Positions 35,801 through 43,344 of a stretch of 64,000 nucleotides of DNA are shown piece by piece. Numbering within the stretch: position 1 is the stretch's first letter; each line of letters begins with the position of its first letter. The notes below the pieces were generated by a model. It ran no database searches, had not been told where the DNA came from, and worked only from the letters and a program-made list of their open reading frames with translations. Source of the DNA: Octadecabacter sp. (GTDB lineage: Bacteria; Pseudomonadota; Alphaproteobacteria; Rhodobacterales; Rhodobacteraceae); NCBI GenBank assembly GCA_018608045.1, contig JABBAI010000091.1:1-64000 (forward strand), written 5' to 3'. The translations under genes and the position numbers were made by a program.

Positions 35801-36210
35801 TCAGACCACTGTCCGCGCCGCACACTTGGATCTTCGGCATCCTCAGGCAGGTTTGATGTGGCATCGACCGCGAGTTGCACATCTTCTGTCGCCTTTGCCA
35901 TGTCCCAACCTGGTTCGAATTCCATGCTGATGCGCGCAGATCCTTCAGACGATATGGATGTCGTATTAGTGACCCCTTCAACTGCCAACAAAGCAGGTTG
36001 AAGCACCTGAACGATCGCATCATCAACGTCAGCCGCGCCCGCGCCGGACCATTGGATAGACACCGATACGTTGTCGATTATGACATCAGGAAAGAACTGG
36101 GCGCGCATTTTGGGATAGGAGAACAAACCAGCGGTCAACATAATAACCATCAACAGGTTTGCCGCCGTGCGATGCCGTGTGAGGTAGGACAGGATGCCGC
36201 TTGGTATCAT
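32842..36210 (-). CDS. RND efflux transporter permease
   Basis: 1122-aa proton-driven inner-membrane pump subunit, slightly longer than the usual 1020-1050. Repeated RND features are visible: twelve expected transmembrane helices in two halves, the proton-relay Asp pair in LGIVVDDAIVVGEHAD, GIPVAMGGAIALMY, and the second-half equivalent GMTGIIINDSIVLV. The C-terminus carries an unusual hydrophobic extension of three helices beyond the normal end, accounting for the extra length. It follows the adaptor gene by three bases. No outer-membrane factor gene is nearby. Confidence 0.93.
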   Translation of the reverse strand: MIPSGILSYLTRHRTAANLLMVIMLTAGLFSYPKMRAQFFPDVIIDNVSVSIQWSGAGAADVDDAIVQVLQPALLAVEGVTNTTSISSEGSARISMEFEPGWDMAKATEDVQLAVDATSNLPEDAEDPSVRRGQWSDRVTDVVISGPVAPEQLGRFADEFSVRLFAQGVTRTTIRGVAAPSTIIEVPSLALIQYDITMAEISDAIAQEVNADPAGDVSGSARVRTGVEKRTADEIEAIVLRTEANGAALTIGDVARVFTEGVDRERAYFVGDDPAITIRVDRAATGDAIKVQATVEQVAQAYAATLPAGSNIELIRGRAELITGRLNILYENALLGLALVVALLFLFLNARTAFWVAAGIPVAMGGAIALMYAAGLTINMISLFGLIITLGIVVDDAIVVGEHADYRHRKLGESPAEAAENAAKKMFSPVFSATLTTIIAFFGLVLVGGRFGDLIADIPFTVIVVLIASLIECFLILPHHMYKALSGSSGDKWYDAPSRFVNRGFDWVKETLFRPFMAGVIWARYPVMALAFVLLAVQVGSLIRGDVQWRFFNAPEQGSVTGNFAMLPGATREDTLEMMQSLQDVTEALGLEYQERYGANPVDYAIAEVGGNSGRGIAGADTKDADQLGAIAIELIDADSRPYSSFAFVAELQERVIRHPMVETVSFRSWASGPGGDDIDVQLFGANSTILKAAAEALKTELDQFGEVSAVEDSLSYDKEELILELTPQGQALGFTIDGLGRVLRNRLGGIEAATYPEGPRSATIRVELPAGELTADFIDRTQMRAASGVYVPLADIVTVQSQTGFSTVRRENGVQLISVTGDLTDDDADRAAEIQTLIQDDILPRIEAAFSVSTSLSGLSEQEDAFLNDARIGLIFCLTGIFLVLAWIFQSWSRPLVVMAIIPFGLIGTIYGHAVWEIPMSIFTVVGLLGMTGIIINDSIVLVKTIDEYAETRALIPAIIDGVSDRLRPVLLTTLTTVLGLAPLLYEGSSQAEFLKPTVVTLVYGLGFGMVLVLFIVPSLLAMQGDVGVQIGSAKRGFTSSTRGIAIPTRAAVFGTAALFALSVAPMMLTGAPLPILAGVLPMLNAGIMAAIGLFLIATLVWLVLVYIATGLLSMRGKASA

Positions 36211-36213
36211 GGT

Positions 36214-37671
36214 TTAGGTCCCCATCCGGTCTTCAAGACGGGTCACAACATCAGACGGAACTTCGTCTTGTGCCAACTGGTCCAGAATGCGTGTTTTGAC
36301 GGGCGGTGGCATTTGGGATTCCTCAACGAATGTAATCAACCGTGCGCGACGATCTGCATCGAGGGTGACCATTTCAACGGGTTCAGGCACGACGGCTTGG
36401 GCGTTGGGATCAATCGGTTGCACCGCGATACCCGCCCCGAGGAGAGGCGAGCGTTCAGCAACAATCGATTGGCCATACAACGCAGGCGCGCGGATAATCA
36501 CGTCATTGCCTTGGCGGCGCAGAACGTCGACGGGAACCTCGGACAGGCGGTTTTCAGCATCCAGCATTAAGGCGCTGTCATTGGCGCCAATCGCGGTGGC
36601 GGGGACAAGTGCGACGCCGCGCAACGCGGGTTCAGTGACGCGAATGGTGACAAAATCACCGGCGCGCAAACCTGATGCGTTTTCAAGGCGCGCGAACAAC
36701 AATCGTCCTGTTTGGCCTTCTCCGACGCTTGCGCTTTCGCGGGTGATTTGGCCTTGCGCGGTGAGGGACAGGCCCTGCGCCTCAAGCTCGACCACGACAG
36801 GCGCGGACATCAGGTTTCCATCATCACCCGTCAGGCGCGCATATTGTGCCGTGGACAGGCGGAAGGCGACTTCAAGGTTGTCTTTGTCGATCAATTCACC
36901 CAGCCGTTCGTTGGCAGTAACGCGCAGCCCTTGGGAAATCGTCACGTCGCTAAGGGTCCCGCTAAAGGGCGCGGTGATTTCAGTGTCATTCAACGCGCGG
37001 TCCGCATCCGCGAGGTTCAGCCGTGCGCGATCAAGACGAGTGGCCGCCTGATCGAGCCGCGCCTGCGCTTGCGCCTCAGCTTGACGACGCGACAGAACCG
37101 CCTGATTTGCGCCCGACAAAGCCAGTTCAGCGTTTTCAACAGCAGCGGCTGTGCCGACACCGCGCGCTGCCAAATCACGCTGACGGGTGAGCGCTTGTTG
37201 GCGCAATGTGGCTTGTTCGGCGGCTGCCGTCAGCTCATCGCGTTCCAGGATCAAGGCACGGTCCGCATCGCGGAGTTCCGCTTCGGCGTCGCGCAGGTCT
37301 GCATCAATGCGGTCGCGTGAAGATTGTGCATCGCGCGGATCGATTTTCACCAACAGTTCACCAGTTTGGACGCGACCACCGTCTACGAAATTGGGGGAAA
37401 GTTCCAAAACCGTCCCGCTGGTCAGCGCGCGCAAAGCAAATGTGTTTGTGCTGTTAAGTTCCCCGAACGCCGTCAGTTGGGGTTCAATTCTTTCAGGCGT
37501 CACCGCTACGACATTGACCGACAAAACGCGTTCGCGCTGTGGGAAACTGCGCGGTTCCGCGTTCATGCGTTCTTGCACAGCCGAGCTTACGGTGAAGCCC
37601 GCCCATGCGAACAGGGACAGCGTCAAAGCGAGAAGGAAAATTCCAACAAGACTGCGTCGAAGAAACTGCAT
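36214..37671 (-). CDS. RND efflux periplasmic adaptor (membrane fusion protein)
   Basis: 485-aa adaptor. An N-terminal membrane anchor (LVGIFLLALTLSLFAWAGF) is followed by the lipoyl half-motif LRALTSGTVLELSPNFVDGGRVQTGELLVKID, a long alpha-hairpin (RDAEAELRDADRALILERDELTAAAEQA...), the second lipoyl half ITAPFSGTLSDVTISQGLRV and beta-barrel/MP domains. A C-terminal stretch of about 70 residues after the barrel is longer than normal. It is transcribed with the pump gene. Confidence 0.92.
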   Translation of the reverse strand: MQFLRRSLVGIFLLALTLSLFAWAGFTVSSAVQERMNAEPRSFPQRERVLSVNVVAVTPERIEPQLTAFGELNSTNTFALRALTSGTVLELSPNFVDGGRVQTGELLVKIDPRDAQSSRDRIDADLRDAEAELRDADRALILERDELTAAAEQATLRQQALTRQRDLAARGVGTAAAVENAELALSGANQAVLSRRQAEAQAQARLDQAATRLDRARLNLADADRALNDTEITAPFSGTLSDVTISQGLRVTANERLGELIDKDNLEVAFRLSTAQYARLTGDDGNLMSAPVVVELEAQGLSLTAQGQITRESASVGEGQTGRLLFARLENASGLRAGDFVTIRVTEPALRGVALVPATAIGANDSALMLDAENRLSEVPVDVLRRQGNDVIIRAPALYGQSIVAERSPLLGAGIAVQPIDPNAQAVVPEPVEMVTLDADRRARLITFVEESQMPPPVKTRILDQLAQDEVPSDVVTRLEDRMGT

Positions 37672-37714
37672 GGTTCAGACCCTTAATAACTTATGTAACT
37701 AAAATAGTGCATTG

Positions 37715-37729
37715 CTTGGACATGCCAAG
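37715..37729. promoter_or_regulatory. CTTGG-N5-CCAAG inverted repeat upstream of the RND operon
   Basis: Two perfect 5-base arms lie 44-58 bases before the adaptor start, in the 81-bp gap after moaB. There is no T-run, so an operator for a repressor of the pump operon is more likely than a moaB terminator. TAACTTATGTAACT between it and the gene is an AT-rich repeat that could be the promoter. Confidence 0.4.
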
Positions 37730-37752
37730 TCTTAAGCATACGCGCGGGCGCG

Positions 37753-38292
37753 CTATTTCCGTCGTTGATGTTCATCCAATCGCGGAAGAATTTCGACAAA
37801 GTTGCAAGGACGGTGCCGATAATCGAGCTGCTTGCACAGAATTTCATCCCACGCATCCTTGCACGCGCCCGTGCTTCCCGGCAGCGCAAACAGATATGTA
37901 CCATTCGCCACACCGCCCGTCGCACGGCTTTGAACTGCGCTCGTGCCGATCTTTTTCATCGACACGATTGTGAAGATCGTTCCGAAGGCATCGATTTCTT
38001 TTTCATAAACGTCGCGGTGCGCTTCAACAGTAACATCGCGCCCCGTCAGCCCCGTGCCGCCCGTTGTCACAATGACGTCAATGTCGGGGTTGGCGCACCA
38101 CGCGCGCAGCTGATCGGCGATCTCGCCCCTCTCGTCGCGCAGGATTTTGCGATCCGCAAGGATATGGCCCGCCTCCGTAAGGCGATCCACCAGCGTTTGC
38201 CCTGACCTGTCTTCCGCTAGTCCGCGGGTATCGCTCACGCTGAGGATGGCGATCCGCACGGGGATGAAATCGCGTGTTTCATCAAGGGTCAT
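37753..38292 (-). CDS. moaB: molybdenum cofactor biosynthesis protein B
   Basis: 179-aa MoaB/Mog-fold protein that adenylates molybdopterin before metal insertion. The signature TTGGTGLTGRDVTVEA and IFALPGS-like FALPGSTGACKDAWDEIL are present, with SVSDTRGLAEDRSG near the start. ATG 38292 overlaps the preceding glycosylase stop by four bases; the ORF-track start at 38337 lies within that gene. Confidence 0.93.
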   Translation of the reverse strand: MTLDETRDFIPVRIAILSVSDTRGLAEDRSGQTLVDRLTEAGHILADRKILRDERGEIADQLRAWCANPDIDVIVTTGGTGLTGRDVTVEAHRDVYEKEIDAFGTIFTIVSMKKIGTSAVQSRATGGVANGTYLFALPGSTGACKDAWDEILCKQLDYRHRPCNFVEILPRLDEHQRRK

Positions 38293-39068
38293 GACGGATC
38301 TTTCATGCGGGATTTCAGCGATAGCAAATCCGCCCAAGCATCGCGTTTCGCGGATGGGTTTTGCAAAAGATATGAGGGTGCGAACATCGGGATCGCGGGC
38401 AGGGACGCGGCCTCAACCCAGTCGCCACGCATCCGCGTCATTCCATTTTTACCCAGCAATGCCTGACACGCACCATTGCCCATCAAGACCAACAGCTTAG
38501 GGGCGGCCAACGCGATGTGGCGTTCCAGAAACGGGCGCATCATTGCGAATTCGTCTGGGTTAGGTTCGCGGTTTTGTGGTGGATTCCAAGGACACGCGGG
38601 CACAATATAGACGGGGGCGTCACCACTGCGGGTCAACCCGATTGCGCCAAGCATCTTGTCCAACAGCACACCAGAGCGGCCAACAAACATCGCGCCCGCG
38701 CGGTCTTCTTCGCGGTCAGGTGCATCGGTGATGATCATAACAGGCGAACCGGCCACGCCATCCGCAAACACCATATTACGCGCGCCAGCCTTCAGTGCGC
38801 AGTGTTCAAATGCCGTCATCGCCGCGCGCAACCCATCAAGGTCTTGCGCGGCATTGGCGGCACTGTTGGCCACCGCGACAGGATCGATTTTTTCAGCTTC
38901 GGGCACAGGCGGGGGCGCATCGGTCGTCGCAACCGCCTTTGCCACAGGCTTTTTCACCTCAAGCGCGTAGCGATCAATCGGGGCGTCACAGATAGCTTCA
39001 TCCGCACCCATTTCGACTTGCCAGTCGAGGGCGGCTTTAGCGTTCCAGAATTCAGATGCCGATTCCAT
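38289..39068 (-). CDS. uracil-DNA glycosylase family protein with altered motifs
   Basis: 259-aa protein with a low-complexity N-terminal part (about 85 residues) and a family-4-type UDG domain. Fold landmarks are [61 protein letters not shown] and [19 protein letters not shown]. Two signature positions differ from the family: GEAPG is replaced by TDAPD, and the HPxYLL motif by APSYLL, losing the conserved His. It may have shifted activity or be inactive. It overlaps moaB by four bases. Confidence 0.85.
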   Translation of the reverse strand: MESASEFWNAKAALDWQVEMGADEAICDAPIDRYALEVKKPVAKAVATTDAPPPVPEAEKIDPVAVANSAANAAQDLDGLRAAMTAFEHCALKAGARNMVFADGVAGSPVMIITDAPDREEDRAGAMFVGRSGVLLDKMLGAIGLTRSGDAPVYIVPACPWNPPQNREPNPDEFAMMRPFLERHIALAAPKLLVLMGNGACQALLGKNGMTRMRGDWVEAASLPAIPMFAPSYLLQNPSAKRDAWADLLSLKSRMKDPS

Positions 39069-39165
39069 ACCCTATCCTAACGCGCCCAGATGCGGAGTTC
39101 ACGCGCTGATCTTGCGCGGGCCCCCATGCCTCCATATAAGCCGCGTTAGTCAAACCGGAGGTCCC

Positions 39166-40128
39166 ATGACATTTCGTGCACAACACCTGCTTGGGATAGA
39201 GCACCTCCACCCGTCTGAAATCACTACATTGCTGGACCTCGCGGATAAATACGCCGAGGACAATCGCAAGGGCCGCGCGCACCGCGGTGTCCTTGAGGGG
39301 CTGACCCAGATCAACATGTTTTTTGAAAATTCGACCCGCACACAGGCGAGTTTCGAGATTGCGGGCAAACGCCTTGGCGCGGATGTGATGAACATGGCGA
39401 TGCAGGCGAGCAGCATCAAAAAGGGTGAAACCCTGATTGATACCGCGCTGACGCTGAACGCGATGCGCCCCGATTTGCTTGTTGTGCGTCATCCCCATTC
39501 GGGCGCGGTCGATCTTTTGGCCCAAAAGGTAAATTGCGCCGTGCTGAATGCGGGCGACGGACGTCATGAACACCCGACTCAAGCCCTGCTGGATGCTTTG
39601 ACGATCCGGCGTGCCAAGGGGCGTTTGCATCGTCTGTCCATCGCGATTTGCGGGGACGTCGCGCACAGCCGCGTTGCGCGTTCCAACATTATGCTGCTGG
39701 GTAAAATGGAGAACCGCGTGCGCCTTGTCGGGCCCCCGACGTTGTTGCCATCAGGTGTCGAGGACCTCGGCGTTGAAGTGTTTCATGACATGCGCGAGGG
39801 TCTTGAAGACGTTGACGTCGTGATGATGCTGCGCCTTCAAAAGGAACGCATGGATGGCGGGTTCATCCCGTCCGAACGTGAATATTTCCACCGCTACGGG
39901 CTGGACGCCGAAAAGCTGAGCCATGCCAAACCCGACGCCATCGTGATGCACCCCGGCCCGATGAACCGTGGCGTGGAAATAGACGGCACAATCGCAGACG
40001 ACATCAACCGAAGCGTGATCCAGGAACAGGTCGAAATGGGCGTCGCTGTGCGCATGGCGGCAATGGATCTTTTGGCGCGAAACCTGCGCGCCGCGCGCGG
40101 GGCGCAAGCCGCAGGGGTCATGGTGTGA
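39166..40128 (+). CDS. pyrB: aspartate carbamoyltransferase catalytic subunit
   Basis: 320-aa enzyme joining carbamoyl phosphate and aspartate in pyrimidine synthesis. The carbamoyl-phosphate motif [12 protein letters not shown] and the aspartate-loop [18 protein letters not shown] are intact, as are [14 protein letters not shown] and [14 protein letters not shown] 39166 is chosen; the ORF-track start 54 bases upstream is in the divergent spacer shared with the glycosylase gene. It heads an operon with two membrane proteins, a dihydroorotase homologue and plsY. No pyrI is present. Confidence 0.97.
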   Translation: MTFRAQHLLGIEHLHPSEITTLLDLADKYAEDNRKGRAHRGVLEGLTQINMFFENSTRTQASFEIAGKRLGADVMNMAMQASSIKKGETLIDTALTLNAMRPDLLVVRHPHSGAVDLLAQKVNCAVLNAGDGRHEHPTQALLDALTIRRAKGRLHRLSIAICGDVAHSRVARSNIMLLGKMENRVRLVGPPTLLPSGVEDLGVEVFHDMREGLEDVDVVMMLRLQKERMDGGFIPSEREYFHRYGLDAEKLSHAKPDAIVMHPGPMNRGVEIDGTIADDINRSVIQEQVEMGVAVRMAAMDLLARNLRAARGAQAAGVMV

Positions 40129-40544
40129 GCGACGGCCCCCCCCTGCAAAACGGCGAAGTTGTCGTGTTCGACCACGTGCCAAGCCAAGCCACGTTCCGGC
40201 GGGCAGCACTTTTCCTCCTCCTGATCAGTCTGCTACCGACGATTATCTTCGCTGTCGTTTTTCCTGATACACTTTGGATCACTTTGCCATTGTTTTTGGC
40301 CTGTATCTTGTTGGTGCAAGAACGGTTCAAACTGGGCCGTCACCGCGCTTGGATTACCAATCAGCGCATCATTATTCAGGATGGTACGTCCATTGATTTG
40401 GCAGACGTGACGGATGTCAAAGCGCGCTCTGTCGTTGTTGGCGTGCGCTACGGGGCGGACCGCGCCATGCAGCCGTTGTATTACGCGGCTGACGGGGCGG
40501 CGTTGGCAGACGCGATTGAAACCGCAAAGGACGCAAATTTATGA
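40125..40544 (+). CDS. uncharacterised membrane protein (PH-domain-like), pyrB operon
   Basis: 139-aa protein with two hydrophobic segments ([36 protein letters not shown]) followed by a soluble part, [34 protein letters not shown], reminiscent of bacterial PH (bPH) domains. It starts with GTG 40125 overlapping the pyrB stop as GTGA, so translation is coupled. Its place inside a pyrimidine operon is not explained by any known step. Function unknown. Confidence 0.7.
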   Translation: MSDGPPLQNGEVVVFDHVPSQATFRRAALFLLLISLLPTIIFAVVFPDTLWITLPLFLACILLVQERFKLGRHRAWITNQRIIIQDGTSIDLADVTDVKARSVVVGVRYGADRAMQPLYYAADGAALADAIETAKDANL

Positions 40545-41068
40545 CCGATCACAATATCGTAGGCGAACGCGAAAACGGACGGGTCCGTGTGTTCAGCATG
40601 GATGAGACTGACGGCGCTGATGGTCCAATGTTCTCATTCCAGCGCGCCATCAATGCCACACAGATGAACGCTGAGAACGTCCAACGTGTCGATCTTGCGG
40701 ATCTGGGTGACATGGCCCTGTCCGATTTTCTGATCGCCGGATATGATCCGGACCGCGCGACCTTTGATCTTTTGAAAGACACTCTTGATGCGCTGACCGG
40801 TATTGTTTTTGTCGTGCGCAGCAGTGCGTTTATGGATCGGCCTGTGACGCTTACTACGACTGGCGATGCAACACTGGTTGCCACCTTTTACGAACAGAAA
40901 GCCCCCGTATCGTTTGAAAACCTACCAAGCGGTGGGACGAAAGGTCCGGTTGAAGGCGCACCCCGAAAGAAAAAACCATCCGACGCGGCCATGGGGGGGC
41001 GTGTCGCGACGATTGCGCTGTTGGTTATGGCGGCGCTTGTCTGGGTGATGATCGAGATCGCGGGTTAA
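40541..41068 (+). CDS. uncharacterised tail-anchored protein, pyrB operon
   Basis: 175-aa protein with a soluble N-terminal domain (about 130 residues), a basic Pro/Gly-rich linker (GTKGPVEGAPRKKKPSD) and one C-terminal transmembrane helix (GGRVATIALLVMAALVWVMIEIAG), i.e. a tail-anchored topology facing the cytoplasm. No family recognised. ATG 40541 overlaps the preceding stop by four bases. With its neighbour it forms a coupled pair between pyrB and the dihydroorotase-like gene. Confidence 0.7.
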   Translation: MTDHNIVGERENGRVRVFSMDETDGADGPMFSFQRAINATQMNAENVQRVDLADLGDMALSDFLIAGYDPDRATFDLLKDTLDALTGIVFVVRSSAFMDRPVTLTTTGDATLVATFYEQKAPVSFENLPSGGTKGPVEGAPRKKKPSDAAMGGRVATIALLVMAALVWVMIEIAG

Positions 41069-41109
41069 AACGGTTTACGGATACGGCCAGCAGGGCCAAA
41101 AGGGATAGT

Positions 41110-42378
41110 ATGAAGACGCACTTTAAGAACGCTCGCCTGATTGATCCCGAAACGGGGACAGACACGATTGGCGATTTGTTCATCGCTGACGGTCTGATTG
41201 TTGACAGCTGCACCCCTGATGATGTCATCGATTGTGGTGGCAAATGCCTTGCGCCCGGGATCGTTGACATCGGCGTGAAAGTGTCTGAACCCGGCGAACG
41301 TCATAAGGAAAGCTTTGCATCAGCCGGGCGCGCCGCGGTTGCGGGTGGTATTACAACAATCGTCACGCGCCCCGATACCGACCCCGCGATTGATACCCCC
41401 GAAGTGCTGGAATTCGTGGAACGCCGGGCGGCGATTGATGCCGCCGTCAACGTGTTGCCAATGGCCGCCCTGACCAAAGGGCGCTTGGGCTGTGAGATGA
41501 CCGAAATCGGGTTCTTGATGGATGCGGGTGCGGTTGCGTTTACCGATTGTGACCGCGTCATCACCGACACCAAAGTGTTCAGCCGTGCGCTAACCTATGC
41601 GAAATCCTGCGGAGCGTTGGTCATTGGCCACGTGCAAGAACCGGGTTTGTCGGCGGGCGGATCTGTGAATGCGGGTAAGTTCGCGGCCCTGCGTGGGTTG
41701 GCGGGCATATCGCCCATGGCCGAACGTATGGGGTTGGATCGCGATATCGCGCTTTTGGAAATGACGGGAGCTGCCTATCACGTCGACCAGATCACTACGG
41801 CGCGCGCATTGCCTGCATTGGAACGTGCCAAGGCAAATGGCGTCGACATTACGGCGGGCGTTGGCGTCCACCACCTGACGCTCAACGAAATGGATGTCGC
41901 GGATTACCGCACGTTCTTTAAGCTCAAACCGCCCCTGCGCTCTGAGGATGATCGACTTGCGGTGGTTGAGGCCGTCGCGTCCGGCGTGATCGACGTTATC
42001 TGTTCCATGCACACCCCGCAGGACGAAGAATCCAAACGCCTTCCCTATGAAGAAGCCGCATCTGGCGCCGTCGCCTTGGAAACGCTGCTGCCGGCCGCGC
42101 TGCGTCTGGTGCATGCGGGCCATATGGACCTTCCTGCGCTGTTTCGCGCCTTGTCATTTAACCCTGCCAAGCGCCTTGGTCTCGCGTGCGGGCGTTTGAC
42201 CGTCGGCGCCCCCGCCGATCTGGTGTTGTTTGACCCCGACGCAAGTCAAAAGCTTGATCGGTTCAGCCTTAAATCCAAATCCAAGAACACACCCTTCGAT
42301 GGTGCGATTTTGCAGGGCAAAGTCATTGCGACCTACGTTGGCGGCGTGAATCAGACGCAGGTGCTGGCCGATGCCTGA
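41110..42378 (+). CDS. pyrX: dihydroorotase homologue lacking zinc ligands (pseudo-DHOase)
   Basis: 422-aa amidohydrolase-fold protein aligned along its length with class I dihydroorotase. The usual metal motif HxH (in DxHxHxREPG) is replaced: here the segment reads APGIVDIGVKVSEPGERHKES. The catalytic Asp motif (DHAPH) reads SMHTPQDEESK. It therefore looks like the non-catalytic PyrC'/PyrX that supports aspartate carbamoyltransferase assembly in Pseudomonas; that role is inferred from the pyrB operon. A separate active DHOase should exist elsewhere. It overlaps plsY by eight bases. Confidence 0.85.
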   Translation: MKTHFKNARLIDPETGTDTIGDLFIADGLIVDSCTPDDVIDCGGKCLAPGIVDIGVKVSEPGERHKESFASAGRAAVAGGITTIVTRPDTDPAIDTPEVLEFVERRAAIDAAVNVLPMAALTKGRLGCEMTEIGFLMDAGAVAFTDCDRVITDTKVFSRALTYAKSCGALVIGHVQEPGLSAGGSVNAGKFAALRGLAGISPMAERMGLDRDIALLEMTGAAYHVDQITTARALPALERAKANGVDITAGVGVHHLTLNEMDVADYRTFFKLKPPLRSEDDRLAVVEAVASGVIDVICSMHTPQDEESKRLPYEEAASGAVALETLLPAALRLVHAGHMDLPALFRALSFNPAKRLGLACGRLTVGAPADLVLFDPDASQKLDRFSLKSKSKNTPFDGAILQGKVIATYVGGVNQTQVLADA

Positions 42379-42973
42379 TATCGTAAGTTACGCACCAACC
42401 TATCTGTTCTGGGCCGCCGTGGCCTATTTCGTCGGATCGATCCCGTTCGGTTTGATTTTGGCGCGCGTCATGGGCCTTGGCAATTTGCGCGACATCGGGT
42501 CTGGTAACATTGGTGCGACCAATGTTTTGCGCACGGGGTCCAAAAAGGCCGCCGCGTTGACCCTGCTGTTTGACGGCGGAAAGGGTGCGGCTGTTGTGCT
42601 GATTGCAAAAGCAAATACCGCACCGGACGCCGTACAATTGGCGGCATTCTTCGTGATGGTCGGCCACTGCTTTCCGGTTTGGCTTAAATTTCGGGGCGGT
42701 AAGGGCGTCGCAACGTTTCTGGGCGTGTTGTATGCGCTCGCTTGGCCTGTCGGGATCGCGGCGTGCCTTACGTGGCTTGCGACAGCGGCGATTTTCCGGT
42801 TCTCGTCGCTCGCGGCTTTGGTGGCGGCGGCGTCAGCAATCGTTTGGTGCCACGTCTCAGGCGTGCCGACAATTTACATGCTGTGCATCTTCCTTAATGC
42901 GCTGATTTTCTGGCGTCATGCGGGCAACATCCGCCGCTTGTTTGCGGGCACCGAAAGCAAGATCGGCAAATAG
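42371..42973 (+). CDS. plsY: glycerol-3-phosphate acyltransferase PlsY
   Basis: 200-aa inner-membrane enzyme acylating glycerol-3-phosphate from acyl-phosphate, first step of phospholipid synthesis. Family signatures are visible: VGSIPFGLILAR, GSGNIGATNVLR, the glycine-rich DGGKGAAVVLI and GHCFPVWLKFRGGKGVAT. About five hydrophobic helices. It is the last gene of the pyrB operon and its 3' end is convergent with a small membrane protein gene three bases away. Confidence 0.96.
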   Translation: MPDIVSYAPTYLFWAAVAYFVGSIPFGLILARVMGLGNLRDIGSGNIGATNVLRTGSKKAAALTLLFDGGKGAAVVLIAKANTAPDAVQLAAFFVMVGHCFPVWLKFRGGKGVATFLGVLYALAWPVGIAACLTWLATAAIFRFSSLAALVAAASAIVWCHVSGVPTIYMLCIFLNALIFWRHAGNIRRLFAGTESKIGK

Positions 42974-42976
42974 ACC

Positions 42977-43264
42977 TTAGGTCATCGGTGGATCGTTGCG
43001 CGTCCAGTCGGGGAGTTGGCTGGTGCGAACAAGCGATGCGCGATGCCCCGGATGATCCATTTTTTGGATGTCTTTACGACTGCCTTGAAACCGCAGGTAG
43101 GCACGCCAAAACCCGATACCGACGAGGCTTACTAGATAGGCGACAATCATATAGGCCCAGCTAATCACGAGGCTGATCCCCGTCGGATCGCGCCCTGCCA
43201 TTGTGATGGAAACAATAAGTATTCCCACAATGAAGAGTGCGGTTAGAATCAAAAAGGGTTTCAT
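42977..43264 (-). CDS. uncharacterised 95-aa membrane protein
   Basis: Two hydrophobic helices (MKPFLILTALFIVGILIVSITMAG and ISWAYMIVAYLVSLVGIGFWRAYLRF) followed by a basic cytoplasmic-looking tail ending RNDPPMT. No family recognised. It is separated from plsY (convergent) by three bases and from gshA by 80 bases on the same strand, so it may be a downstream member of the gshA transcript. I see no further motif. Confidence 0.65.
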   Translation of the reverse strand: MKPFLILTALFIVGILIVSITMAGRDPTGISLVISWAYMIVAYLVSLVGIGFWRAYLRFQGSRKDIQKMDHPGHRASLVRTSQLPDWTRNDPPMT

Positions 43265-43344
43265 CGCGCGCTCCTGACATGGGTCGCGCGACGTGTACCT
43301 TGGGGGTTTGGCGAAATTTCGGCGCGATTGCGGCGGATCGTATT

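Noticed and set aside
34987-35856. 289-aa plus-strand ORF
   Set aside because: It lies entirely antisense to the RND permease, has shadow-type composition (His/Asn/Gln-rich) and no ribosome binding site.
38517-39080. 187-aa plus-strand ORF
   Set aside because: Antisense to the uracil-DNA glycosylase gene and runs into the pyrB promoter region.
42973-42983. GACCT-T-AGGTC palindrome as terminator between plsY and the convergent gene
   Set aside because: Arms are only five bases and no T-run follows on either strand.
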